Shown here: piece by piece, positions 22,702 to 33,158 of the stretch
Numbering within the stretch: the first letter of the stretch is position 1
Layout of the letters: each line of letters opens with the position of its first letter
Source of the DNA: Aquilaria yunnanensis
Taxonomy: Eukaryota > Streptophyta > Magnoliopsida > Malvales > Thymelaeaceae
Direction of reading: 5' to 3'
Length of the DNA stretch: 64,000 nucleotides
Assembly (NCBI GenBank): GCA_039654915.1
Contig: CM077593.1
Span: forward strand, 77,108,501-77,172,500
The notes under the pieces: model-generated
Told to the model about the DNA's origin: nothing
What the model saw: only the letters and a program-made list of their open reading frames with translations
The model's database searches: none
Translations under genes and position numbers: made by a program

Positions 22702-23107
22702 ACAAGTTAAAGCATAAAGCATAAGTGTATTTACTACAAGTAATAACCATGCATGTGCATCATTACATAAGTAAAGACTATGCACTTGCGCAAAAGCAAC
22801 TAAAATACTACTCAACCGAGAGATATTGGAGGCTAAATTAGCATACATATGTATACTGAAAGACTATTACTGAGATCCATGGTCTGCTATGCCTGTCCTT
22901 ATGCACAAGTCAAAGCATAAAGCATAAGTGTATTTACTACAAGTAATAACCATGCATGTGCATCATTACATAAGTAAAGACTATTCACTTGCCCAAAAGC
23001 AACTAAAATACTACTCAACCGAGAGATATTGGAGGCTAAATTAGCATACATATGTATACTGAAAGACTATTACTGAGATCCATGGTCTGCTATGCCTGTC
23101 CTTATGC
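22702..23107. repeat. 203-bp tandem duplication
   Basis: 22702-22904 is repeated at 22905-23107 with only about three differences; both start ACAAGT(T/C)AAAGC and end CCTTATGC. The left LTR has one copy. Confidence 0.9.
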
Positions 23108-24025
23108 TAGTAGCCTTTATAAGGCTGCAAGACAACTATAGTTAGCACAGCACATAACCAACAATAAGCTAGAATCAATGAATGGCTTACTAGGTGGTTA
23201 CCTAAAATATAAATGCTAGCTCAACAACCCTCCAAGGTCACTACCTCCTTGCAAATTCAATCTACACAACAACACTAAAGGAGTGAGAATCCGAAAATTC
23301 CCAGTAAGGGATTTGGGTGCCCACAAAAAAACATTAAAAACCTGCAAACAAAAACATGAAGACACTTATATATATAATATATGAAATCTACTGCCGGCCT
23401 TGTGTTGTTTGAGGCCTAACATATGCGCATATATTGGAGTCCCTTGAGACCCTACCTTTTCCTAGTCATCGCATTGACATCACCCCGTGCCTAGCGAGTT
23501 CTTGGCCCCTAACTCGTTCCTAGCAAGCTCAGCTTGCTAACATCCTAGTGAGCTTAGTTCACTAGTTAACCTTCTCTTTGTTGTTGTACAGGTTAACATG
23601 GTGGATGCTCCTTGCTTGTGTTCTAAGGAACTCACTAGGTGTACTATGGTCCCATATAGTACCTTAAGTCGTTGGCTTGTCTAGGCCACTATGGTACTAA
23701 GCCTCCACCCAACTAGGTGCATTAGGCTCCCACTTGGTGTCTCAAGCTAATATGCTCACCTAGATCACCAAGGTACTAAGACTTGCCCTTTTAACCTACT
23801 AAGGATGCACTAAGCTTTCACTTGTGCCTCAAGTCATAACTTAGCTAGGCCACAAGTGCATTAAGCCTTCATCCTTGGTGCTCCACTATCCACCATTACT
23901 TGGTTCACACTATTATGGTACGTTTTGCTATGGATGCACTTAATTTACTAGGTTCCATAGAATCCCTCATGTGCACTAAGGTTTTTCATTGGTGTCTTAA
24001 GCTCAAAGCATCAAACTAGACTACC

Positions 24026-24030
24026 AATGG
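24026..24030. other. target site duplication AATGG (left)
   Basis: AATGG precedes TGTTACACC at 24031 and follows GGTAACA at 37028. The uninterrupted left LTR reads CCAATGGTGCTAAACCC, which proves the empty site. Confidence 0.92.
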
Positions 24031-24532
24031 TGTTACACCTTCATAAAATGGGAAAATTGCAGCATAAGGACCTAAACTTATATGCTTTAATTTTCACCAT
24101 AGTGCATGATTTGTGAAGTGTAAAGTATTCAATATACACCCCCTTAAGTGGCAAAAACAACGATAGCTTGGTCCTTAAGAAAGCATTGGTACATCGCCTA
24201 ACTTTCAAGTAACCTATGGACTAAATTGTAAGGTTACAAAAGTTAGGTACTCAATTGCACAAATCTCTAAAGACGGCTATGGAAAGGACATGGATGGAAT
24301 TATGAAGAAAGGACATGGATGGAATTAAGGATATTGTTGGGGATAAAGTGCTTAAGAAGGCAAAGTTGATCATTTATGGCATAATGCCAATAAAGGATCC
24401 AAGTGTCCACCTTTTTGACAAGGTTAAAGGTCATCAAAAACATCATTTTCCCAGCCAAAATGGCTGGAAATAACCTAGCCAAATTTTGGCCAAATTTTCA
24501 AAATTTTGCATATATACTACCTTGAAATGATG

Positions 24533-24539
24533 TATAAAT
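24533..24539 (+). promoter_or_regulatory. candidate LTR TATA box of the solo-LTR-like element
   Basis: TATAAAT within GATGTATAAATGAAG, followed by a leader with CTCTTCC words and a possible intron (TTTTCAG near 24730, AAGGTAAGGG near 24742). Confidence 0.35.
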
Positions 24540-24944
24540 GAAGAAAAATCTTCATTTCATTGGCATTTTCCTTAAATTTCGCTCTCCAGTAGCTAAGACC
24601 TCTTCCTTAAGTTCTTCCATCATCCTCCATAGCCACCATACCTTAAGAAAACAAGAGGAAACAAGAGAAAGCAAAGAAGACATCAAAGAGTGCAAGAAAA
24701 CCTAATTTTGGTTCTATTTGGGTTTTCAGATTTCATAACAAAGGTAAGGGTTTTCTAAAGTTTCCTGGATTGTTTATTGTATTTCCAAACATCCATGAAG
24801 CTAAGACCATGCTTGGAAGAGACCAAAAAGCTCAAGGAACCAAGTATGGGTTAAGGGGAAAGAAGCTTGGCAAGGTTTCGGCCTTAGTGTTACCATGCTA
24901 AAGATGGCAACAAGAAAGAAGGGTTTCCAGAGCCCAAGTTAGTA

Positions 24945-24949
24945 CTAAC
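24945..24949. other. target site duplication CTAAC (left)
   Basis: CTAAC precedes the 5' LTR of Tat copy 2 and recurs at 35565-35569 directly after its 3' LTR. Confidence 0.9.
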
Positions 24950-25758
24950 TAATAGCCGAAATGCCCATCACCTTCCGGGTCCACAAGTTCGAACAAGGCA
25001 CCACCCTCGGGAGAGAAAGCACCTACTTCGGAAAGAAGGATGCCCGACCCCCCACATCCGACCTCGGTAATTCTCCATCCCAGGAAACAACAGTGCCAAC
25101 CTCGGGAAGATGATTAAACCATCCTCGGCAATAGAGGATATCCCCGAGAAGGACCACCCTCGGGAAGTATACTCACTATGATAATGAAGTAAGTTCGGGA
25201 GACAAGTTCTTCTCTGAAGGGATCTTTTCTACCAAAGGGACCTCGGGAGTACGACAGAAGCAATTAAGGAGCCTCTGACACATCCACGACACGCCGCCCC
25301 CAGACACGCTCTAACATGCCGCCTATAGAAAAACCCTGGTAAGGCACTCTCGGGTGGCCTAGGTTCCTGGCCAGGCGGCCTATGGTCGGCCAAGATGCTT
25401 TCCTTCTCCCCAATGATGTGGATCGCATCCCACCAAACATGTGTCACAATCTGGGCCAGCCACATGAAGCGAACTACTACTGTTCGTCCCTCTATAAATA
25501 CTCAGTAAGCATCCCAGATAAGGGGATGGGACACAACAGACCAGACTTTTCCACTCTTTACTACCTCCATATCTACTAAACACTGACTTGGGCGTCGAAG
25601 GCTCTTCCCCAGAAAAAGACTCCAGGGACCTCCTAACCTCTATCTTCTAAGCTTTTCAGGTGACCTCTCCTGGGAAATCTCAACTTCAGGCGCTCCTCCT
25701 CACCGCAAGTCCCCCTCGCTCTCACCATGTCGCACGATGAGGATGCTGCCGGGCATCA
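24950..25758 (+). repeat. 5' LTR of Tat copy 2
   Basis: It starts TAATAGCC (the 3' LTR and copy 1 have TGATAGCC, so the terminal TG has become TA) and ends GGGCATCA. It is co-linear with 34756-35564, both 809 bp. Confidence 0.95.
25493..25500 (+). promoter_or_regulatory. LTR TATA box, copy 2 5' LTR
   Basis: TATAAATA in CCCTCTATAAATACTC, conserved in all three Tat LTRs of the window. Start of the genomic RNA would lie about 25-35 bp downstream. Confidence 0.7.
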
Positions 25759-27300
25759 TTTGGCGCCGTCTGTGGGAACCCACCCCTAGGTTGCCATCAT
25801 TGAAACTCGGCGTTCCAAGGACAAGGGACTTCCGAAGCACCCGTCCACACCAGAAGTTCAGCCAGCAACCGAACAAATTGCAGTAGGGACTTCCTTGCCG
25901 GAGGATAGACGTCCCCTGACCATCACCATGGGCTTCCTGCATGAATTCCAATGCTCCGTTGTGGCTGAAATGACACAGCAGCTAGACCGAAGGTGGCCAC
26001 ACCCAGCCCCAGGCCGAAGGCCACCCTCGCTGGTACCTCACCGGGAGAAAAGTCCTAGATCAACGCATAGGAGCTCGGGAAGCGGGGATCAATGTGACGA
26101 GTCCTCGATGGAGAACGTACCCCTTGGGAGGTGACCCATGGAAGACACGGGGTCAAAACGACCCAGAACTCCTTGCCAAAAAAGTTCTTCACCTGAGGAA
26201 AAGTCATCATCCCCTCGGCACCGAAGTCAGTCCCCAAAAAGGAGGATCGGTCTCCATTTCTGGAGACCTACAGGCAGTAAGAAGAAGAACCCGGTGCCAC
26301 ACTCCTTGTGAAGAAAATCTTAAAAAGGCTAGAAAGGGTGGAGAGGCAGGTGGCTCAGAAGCCTGTCTGGGCTAGGCTATCTGAAACCTTCAATGGAGAC
26401 GAGTCACCATTTACCCGATCAGTGGTCGAAGCACCTATGCCCAGTGACTTTCGTGTACCTCGGCTGGAGACCTACAATGGTCGGACCAACCCACAGGCTC
26501 ATCTGACCAAATACAAGTGTAGTATGGTGTTGCACGATGCTGACGACGCCACCTTGTGCAAATGTTTTGTGGTCACCCTCGCCGGACCAGCAACGGCATG
26601 GTATAACTCATTGGCTCCGAGAACCATTATGGAGTTCCAAGAGTTATCTACTGCCTTCACACAGCAGTTCATCAGAAGCCGGCCAACGGCGAAGATGCTG
26701 GTCTAGATGTTCGACATAGCGCAAAGAAATGGAGAAACTATTCGTGACTATGTCGAAAGGTTCAACCGGGAAGCCTTAAGTGTTCCAGACTTCAGGCCAG
26801 AGATACGTATCCTGGCCATGACACGAGGACTTCGAAGAGACTCTCAGCTGTTCTATGAGTTTTCCAAAGATCCCCCCAACACGCTGGGCGAATTTTACCG
26901 AAGGGCCAAATAGCATATGACTGCCGAAGAGTTGAGGATAGCAGGCCCAAGGACGGACCACATTCGCGCCGAAGGGACGAGCCAGTAAACTTGCTACCCA
27001 ATCGAATCGGGGGGACGACCTCAGAATCCTAAGGGAAGGAAGCCACTGGCTTTCACTCCTCTGAACACCACAAGGACAAACATCCTTATGGCGATGGAAA
27101 GGCAAGGAACCCAGATCCAACAACCAAAGACCATGACCTCGGACAACAAAAGGAACATGAAAAGGTTTTGCCAATTTCATCGGGACCATGGGCACGATAC
27201 CGAGGACTGCTACCAGCTGAAGAAGTACATAGAATCCCTGATAAAGCAAGGTCAACTCACATACCCTCCCCAAAAGGAAGAAGAGTGGAAGAGGGGAAGG
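25727..27300 (+). pseudogene. gag: gag, copy 2
   Basis: An open frame starts at ATG 25727 inside the LTR end (MSHDEDAAGHH), runs across the primer site and meets a TAG at 25787, then continues (VAIIETRRSKDKG) to TGA 26132. A frame change between 26135 and 26308 leads to the gag core: WARLSETFNGDESPF near 26367, PRLETYNGRTNPQAHL near 26458 and AWYNSLAPRTIMEFQELS near 26598. Stops at 26704 and 26911 replace Gln codons seen in copy 1 (CAA); another is at 26986. The CHHC zinc-knuckle-like motif is at 27169-27210. After it a net indel around 27290-27320 moves the frame by one; copy 1 has no shift there, so this is damage and not a programmed frameshift. Confidence 0.9.
25761..25778 (+). promoter_or_regulatory. 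primer binding site, copy 2
   Basis: TGGCGCCGTCTGTGGGAA two bases after the LTR end. The first nine bases fit the 3' end of a tRNA ending in ACGGCGCCA (Asp-type in plants); the match beyond that is weak, so tRNA identity is uncertain. Confidence 0.7.
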
Positions 27301-28100
27301 GAGATGAGGAAGAGTATGATTCCGACAGACGCTGGAACCGAAGTCCAAGAAGGCATCTGCCACGTCTGGCTGGGGTGATACAAATGATCACGACAAGGCT
27401 GCCATCGACAGAAAGGAAAAGAAAGGCCAGGGAAATTTCGGTGATGGAGTATGGAAACCCATCAAAAAAGCTTCCTCGAAAAGATCGGTCCACCGTCATA
27501 TTTCCCCATGATGACCCGCTACTGGTCATGGCCAGAATAGGAAGTTGGGACGTTAAGAGAGTATTGCTTGATGATGGTTCAAATGCAGACGTCCTATTCT
27601 CACACCTGTTACCAAGCCTGGGCATATCGAAGAATGACCTCAAGTCCATCACTTCTCCTACCTTTGGAGTAGGGCCCTCCAAGCTCCCCGTTCTCGGCTA
27701 GATTGACCTCCCCTTAATGCTGAGGGGAACCTCGGTGGACAACCAAGATAAGCTGTTTGCCTCCATAATGACAAGGTTCATCGTCATAGATGTCCCTTCA
27801 ACATATAACGCTATCCTTGGAAGGCAAACACAAGGGATCCTTCACATCCGCCCGGATGTGAAGTACCTGACTATCACCTTCGCCACCAAAGATAGAGATG
27901 CTGAGATCTTCATCGACCAGGCGGAGGTGAGAAAGGTATTCATTAAGGCAAGAAAAGCTCTAGTAACAAACTGCGCACAGACTATGGTAACAAAGGACGT
28001 ACCCACAGAAGAGCCAAAAAGAGAAGGGACAGAAGATCCTGAAAATGTAGAAACGGAAGAAATAGAGCTTGTCCCAGGCTGAAATACCCGAATAGGGAAA
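27301..28100 (+). pseudogene. protease and linker, copy 2
   Basis: Aspartic protease of the polyprotein. The active site is D-D-G-S at 27570-27581 (LLDDGSNADVLF). TAG at 27699-27701 interrupts the domain at the codon where copy 1 has TAA. The domain resumes (IDLPLMLRGTS) and includes the conserved YNAILGR near 27807. The linker to RT is rich in Glu and has TGA at 28080 (CGA in copy 1, VPGRSTR). It is in the same frame as RT, RNase H and integrase. Confidence 0.9.
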
Positions 28101-29080
28101 AAATTGGCCGAAGGTGACAAACAAAAACTTGTATCTTTTCTGCTGATGAATAAAGATCTGTTTTCCTACACCCCGAAGGATATGCCTGGGGTAGACCCCC
28201 GCATAATACAACATAGCCTTAAAGTGAGCCCAGAGGCAAAGCCTGTTCGCCAAAAAAAGTGAAGCCTCTCGACACATAAAAACAACTTCATCAAAACCGA
28301 AGTGCAACACTTGATAGAAGCAGGCGTTATCACAGAAGTCAAATACCCCGAATGGCTAAGTAATGTGGTCATCACTACAAAAAAAGGAAGCAACAAGCTC
28401 TGAATGTGCATCGACTTCCGAAATTTAAATGATGCTTGCCCTAAAGATTCGTATCCTCTTCCGCCAATAGACCAGTTGGTGGACTCAACTGCTGAGTATG
28501 GACTCCTGAACTTCCTCGACGCCTTCAGTGAGTATCATCAAATCAAAATGAACCCCGAATATGAGGAAAAAACCACCTTCATCACTGAAGTTGGTACATA
28601 TTGCTATGTCAGAATGCCTTTTGGGCTCAAGAATGCAGGAGCCACCTACCAAAGGCTGATGAGCAAGGTCTTCAAAGACCAAGTAGGGAGAAACATGGAA
28701 GTCTATGTTGATGACATGATTGTCAAGAGCAAGTTGCCTGGCAGCCATATCACGGATTTGGAAGAAACTTTCCACCAACTTAGAGCATTTGAAATTCGCC
28801 TTAATCCGGAAAAATGCGTCTTTGGCGTAAGCTCAGGCAAGTTCCTCGGATTCATGGTATCAGAAAGAGGTATCGATGCCAACCCAGAAAAAGTCAAGAC
28901 GTTACTGGAATTCTGAACTCCTGTTACGACAAAAGATGTGCAAAGGCTCACGGGGAGAATAACATCCCTTAGCAGATTCATTTCCAGTTATAGGGATCAC
29001 CGCCGAGCATTCTTTAAGGTTCTTACCACGGCAGCAAAAAATGGTGGCAACCACGAAGAAAATGACCATCCCTGGAACGA
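28101..29080 (+). pseudogene. reverse transcriptase, copy 2
   Basis: Copies the element RNA into DNA in the particle. The fingers and palm are present: EAGVITEVKYPEWLSNVV near 28318, CIDFRNLNDACPKDSYPLPP at 28407, FLDAFSEYHQIKM near 28512, MPFGLKNAGATYQRLM near 28614 and the catalytic YVDD at 28704-28715, then KFLGFMVSERGI. Stops are at 28260, 28401 (CGA in copy 1) and 28914, in an otherwise continuous frame of good length. With the stops corrected all key RT residues would be there; as it stands it is inactive. Confidence 0.92.
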
Positions 29081-29960
29081 GGAATGCCAAAAGGCCTGGG
29101 AAGAACTCAAAGTCTACCTAGCTCGCCTGCCCACTCTTCGGCAACCGCGAGAAGGAGAACCTCTCATATTATACCTCGCTGTTACCGAAAAAGCATTGAG
29201 TTCGGTGCTCATGAAGGAAGAAGGGGCAGAGCAGTGGCTAATATACTACGTAAACAAGTCCCTGCATGGCACTGAGGTTAGGTATCCCCTGCTACAAAAA
29301 GCTATTTATGCCTTAGTGTTAGCAAGCAGGAGACTACGACCGTACTTTTAGGCTCACCCCATTACTATCCGAAGTAACCTACCTCTTCGGGACGTCATGA
29401 AGAGAGTAGATTATTCAGGAAGACTTTCCAAGTGGTGCATAGAGCTCGGCGAGTATGATATTACTTATGAGCCAAGGAAAGCAATAAAAGCCCAAGCCCT
29501 TGCAGACTTCATTGCTGAAGTACTTATGGCCGAAGAAGAACAATCAGACCTCGGCAGAAGTGAACCAGAATGGACCCTGTTTGTAGATGGGGCCTTCGGC
29601 TCTGAACATCAAGGGGCTGGGGTAATCATCCGTGGCCCCGAAGGCCTGGAAGTCATGAAATCCATCAAATTTGGGTTTAACGTCACCAATAATATGGCAG
29701 AATACGAAGCTCTCATAGCAGGGTTATGCCTGGCTAGAAAGATTGGTGTGAGAAATTTAAAAGCCCACAGTGACTCCCAGCTAGTGGTGCAGCAGATGGC
29801 AGCGGACTATAGTGCAAAGGACCCAACTTTGGAAAAATATCATGAATACATATAAAAGCTCATCCAAGAGTTTGACGTAGTATATATTGAAAATGTACCT
29901 CGCCGAGACAATGCCGAAGTGGACAGCCTGGGCAAATCAAAAAGGTTCTCCGAAGTATTG
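29081..29960 (+). pseudogene. tandem RNase H domains, copy 2
   Basis: The first RNase H follows RT (AWEELKVYLARLPTLRQP near 29095, LILYLAVTEKALSSVLM, then YVNKSLHGTEVRYP) and is followed by a TAG at 29349 (CAA in copy 1). The second, Tat-specific RNase H spans about 29560-29960 and keeps its three key acidic residues: Asp 29586-29588 in FVDGA, Glu 29700-29702 in MAEYEAL and Asp 29772-29774 in HSDSQLVV. A stop at 29853 lies near its end. In Tat elements the second domain is thought to supply RNase H activity while the first acts as a connection domain. Confidence 0.9.
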
Positions 29961-31244
29961 AGCCACCCGAGCATAGGAACACTAAGTATAGCAACCTTGG
30001 ACAAAGTGTGGAAAGATCCTATAAAGCGGTACCTTACAACCGAAGAGCTTCCTGAGGATCCTCACGAAGCGGCGAAAGTGCGAAGACATTCCAGACGATA
30101 TTTCCTAATAGGGGAAGAATTATACTGACAAGGGTACGTGAATCCGTTGCAAAGGTGTGTCAGCGAAGAGGACACTAAGATCTTTCTCGAGGAAGTCCAC
30201 GAGGGGGTTTGTGGTTCACATGTCGGATCTGACGCCTTGCCGGGAATAATACTCCGCCAAGGGTACTTCTGTCCCATCTTGAGAAAGGACACGAGGCAGT
30301 TCATCCAGAAGTGTAACAATTGCCAAAGACATGCCAGCATCCAAAGACTGCGTTCGAAGTTAATAACCTCGGCAAATTACCTCCGTCCCTTCGCAATATG
30401 GGGCATAGATCTCATCGGGCCACTCCCTACAGCACCCGGAGGAGTGAAGTTCTACGTAGTGGCAGTGGATTATTTCACTAAATGGGTCAAGGCAGAACCC
30501 CTAGCAACTATTTCGGCTAAAGATATACAAAAGTTCATCTGGAAGAACATTATATGCAGATTTGGCATACCGAGGGTGATAATAGCCGATAATGGTTCCC
30601 AGTTTACAGACAAGGGATTCTAGGAATTCATCACAAACCTTGGAATAACAACGCACTTCACCCCGGTAGCTCATCCCCAGAGCAACGGACAAATAGAGGT
30701 ATCCAACAGAACCATAAAAGAGGGTCTGAAAAAGAGGTTGGGGGAAGCAAAGGGGAAATGGCCAGGAGAGCTCCCTAGTGTGCTATGGAGTTATCGGATG
30801 ACACCCCGAAGGGCCACAGGGGAGACAACTTTTTTGCTCGTCTTCGGCCTAGAGGCCATCATCCCTGTCGAAGTAGTTCAGCCATCACTCAGGGTACAAG
30901 TGTTCGACGAAGGAGGAAATGACCTCGGTTTGAGAACTAAGCTCGACCTAATTGACGAACACAGAGAGATGGCTGAACTCAGAAGGAAAGCCTTCCAGCA
31001 GAGAGTAGCTGTAGCCGCAAACCTGCACGTTAGACCAAAAGGGATAAGGAAAGGGGACCTCGTTCTCCGAAAGGCTGAATTCAAACCTCAAAAACCGTCG
31101 CACAGAGTACTTCACGCCAACTGAGAAGGACCTTATTTGGTCCTGGATGAGGTTCGGAAAGGAGTTTTCAAGCTAGGTAACCCTGAAGGTGGAGAACTGA
31201 AAAATACATGGAATTCAGACGCCTTGAAGAAATTTTATACTTAG
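29961..31244 (+). pseudogene. integrase, copy 2
   Basis: Joins element DNA to the host genome. N-terminal zinc-binding residues are visible (HEGVCGSH near 30199, KCNNCQRH near 30310). Catalytic residues: Asp 30408-30410 in WGIDLIGPLP, Asp 30588-30590 in IADNGSQF and Glu 30696-30698 in NGQIEV. The C-terminal part (RPKGIRKGDLVLRKAEF near 31030) is a GKGDLVL-type SH3-like domain with no chromodomain. Stops: 30126 (CGA to TGA), 30621-30623 (TAG, also in copy 1) and 31122 (TGG to TGA). The natural end by alignment is TAG 31242-31244. Confidence 0.92.
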
Positions 31245-31576
31245 AATCTTGGTAAAATGTACAAGTTAAAAAAAAAATTTAAGTATAGGACCCTTCCCTC
31301 CACCAAAGAGTTCACGCCGAACAGGGCTTAATTCCAAAGGCTTACGAAATTCACTTATCCCTTCTAAAGACTGAGTACAAGACGGAAATGGCTAGTAGAG
31401 TAAAGAGGATTTTTCGAAACCCCTTGATCGAAAGTGGTCGGGATAATTGGGAAATGAAAAAGCATTGCTCAGACTTAGCCAAAATTTGAAAGAAAAATAT
31501 CGTTATTAAAAAGCAAGATTACAAGGTTAGATGAGTGAAAAGAAGAAGAAAAAATCAAAGGCTGGGCAAAAGCGTT
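31245..31576. other. spacer between pol and the antisense gene, copy 2
   Basis: Non-coding, AT-rich, with a run of A at 31270-31278. Convergent pol and antisense transcripts would end here. Confidence 0.6.
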
Positions 31577-32248
31577 CTATGCCTCCTCAGTCTCGGTAGC
31601 TTCTTGGGTATGTTCGTCCAAAGGCACAGGCGCAGAAGGGAGGTTGAGGAACTCCAGCTTCGACCATGTCCACCTGGGCGCCTTGGGGAAGTCCAGTGCA
31701 GACAGGAACGAGAGGTCGAGCCCAGGGAACCGAGAGAGGACCTAGTGTCGCGCCAGGCAAAAGCCGTCCTGGTAGGAGACCTTCGTCATCTGGTCTGACT
31801 TATACTTCTCGGCACTCAGCACTGCCAAGTCCATCATAAGATCAGCTACCTCCTTCTCCAACCTCTTATTCTTCTTGCTCTTGGCCCCCTTCTTCAACGA
31901 ATTAACTTCAGCCTGGAACTCGGTGTTTAGTGCAAGCGCCTTCATAAGATTCTCTGCTTCTTCTGCTTTTTCCTTCCGAAGGGCCTCATTCTCCAAAGAG
32001 AGAACTGCACATTTTGTGCCAAGATCCTCGACCTTAGCTGAAAAGTCAAGAATGAGCTCCTTCTTACTTTCCTCGAGGTCAGCCCGAAGATTCACTACGT
32101 CCTCCCAAACAATCTTGTTCAGCTCACCGAACTTGAGGATGTATCTGGCACAGAAGTCTCGCGCCTTCTTAAGAGAATCTTTGGACTGAGAATGGACCTC
32201 TGCCTGTTTCGCCGCCTAGGAGCGGAAGTACCCGCTGTATGCCAAGAG

Positions 32249-32332
32249 CTGCAAGAAAAGAAGAAACCCCGAGTAAGGGACAAGAAGAGACAAAGATAGA
32301 AATTTTTCTAAGGAAAAGGAGAAAAAACCTAC
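32249..32332 (-). other. intron 3 of antisense gene, copy 2
   Basis: Donor GCCCAG|GTAGGT at 32332 and acceptor TTTTCTTGCAG|CTCTTGGC ending at 32249. 84 bp, phase 0, and by chance open, so retention would not stop translation in this copy; in copy 1 the intron is 83 bp. Confidence 0.72.
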
Positions 32333-32643
32333 CTGGGCAGCGTGCTCGGTCATCCTCGCCGCAAGGATCTCCTCGTTGGGACATTCTTCGGCCAGCAATT
32401 GAAAGGTGGCATTCGTCAGCACACCGGTTGCCATCTGAGGAGCCATTAACTGGCTATCCTCGGAGAACAAATTCATGTCCTCCGTGAAAGTCCAGAACGG
32501 CTCCCTTGGCACCTTATCCTGTGGGATACGCCTATCCCGAAGAACCCTTCTGCGGGCATGGGCCTCCGACCAAGGAGCTTGGGCTACATCCTCTGCAAAA
32601 TCGCGCTGAAGTTCCATCAGTACATCATCCCTTAACCATTCAT

Positions 32644-32703
32644 CTAAAAAATCATACATACGAAAAATACTAAGATTTGTAGAAGAACGGCTAAGGAACC
32701 AAC
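32644..32703 (-). other. intron 2 of antisense gene, copy 2
   Basis: Donor CCACCAG|GTTGGT at 32703 and acceptor GATTTTTTAG|ATGAATGG ending at 32644. 60 bp, phase 1; the junction reads VPPDEWLRDD, as in copy 1. Confidence 0.75.
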
Positions 32704-33087
32704 CTGGTGGAACCTCGGCAACGTTGTGCTCAGGCTCGTCCTCTCCTCGAACTTCGTCAGGGATATTCTTGCCCTTCCTCCTTCTGCTCTCCTCGAGCTC
32801 TCAAGCTGAAGTATGCTCGACTAGAGCCTCGACAAAAGGGATGGGGCTCAGAGCTGCCCCGAGAGTGGCAGAGTCCGAGGGAGGGTCGGCGAGGGCAGGA
32901 GACCTGCCCTCCACCTCCACAACGACCTCGGGGGGAGGGAGGATATCCGCCTTGACCATTTTTGCCTTAGTTGTACCGCTAGTCATCTTCTTTCTCTTAG
33001 CGACCGTCTTCTTGCGCATCTGTTCCCCCTTCTCAGCTTGGCCGAGAAAGACGGACTTGTAGAAATCAGCGAAATGATCGCCCATTT

Positions 33088-33158
33088 CTACAAAAGGAAA
33101 AAACAATCAGTGTAAGTACGAAGAAGGAACAGACAGCAAATCCTGGAAGATGACTTAC
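33088..33158 (-). other. intron 1 of antisense gene, copy 2
   Basis: Donor GAGA|GTAAGTC at 33158 and acceptor CCTTTTGTAG|AAATGGGC ending at 33088. 71 bp, phase 1; the spliced codons read AEKMGDHFADFYK. Reading straight through would instead hit a stop near 33088. Confidence 0.75.

Larger units (their letters stand above)
22478..24030 (-). repeat. 5' LTR of the LARD-like element (right copy), left segment
   Basis: On + it starts TGTAGCATCC and aligns to the left LTR up to the words CTACCAATGG, where the solo-LTR-like element is inserted. It contains a private 203-bp tandem duplication. Confidence 0.85.

Noticed and set aside
27169..27400. Programmed ribosomal frameshift between gag and protease in copy 2
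   Set aside because: Copy 1 reads gag zinc knuckle and protease in one frame, so the shift in copy 2 is a private indel.
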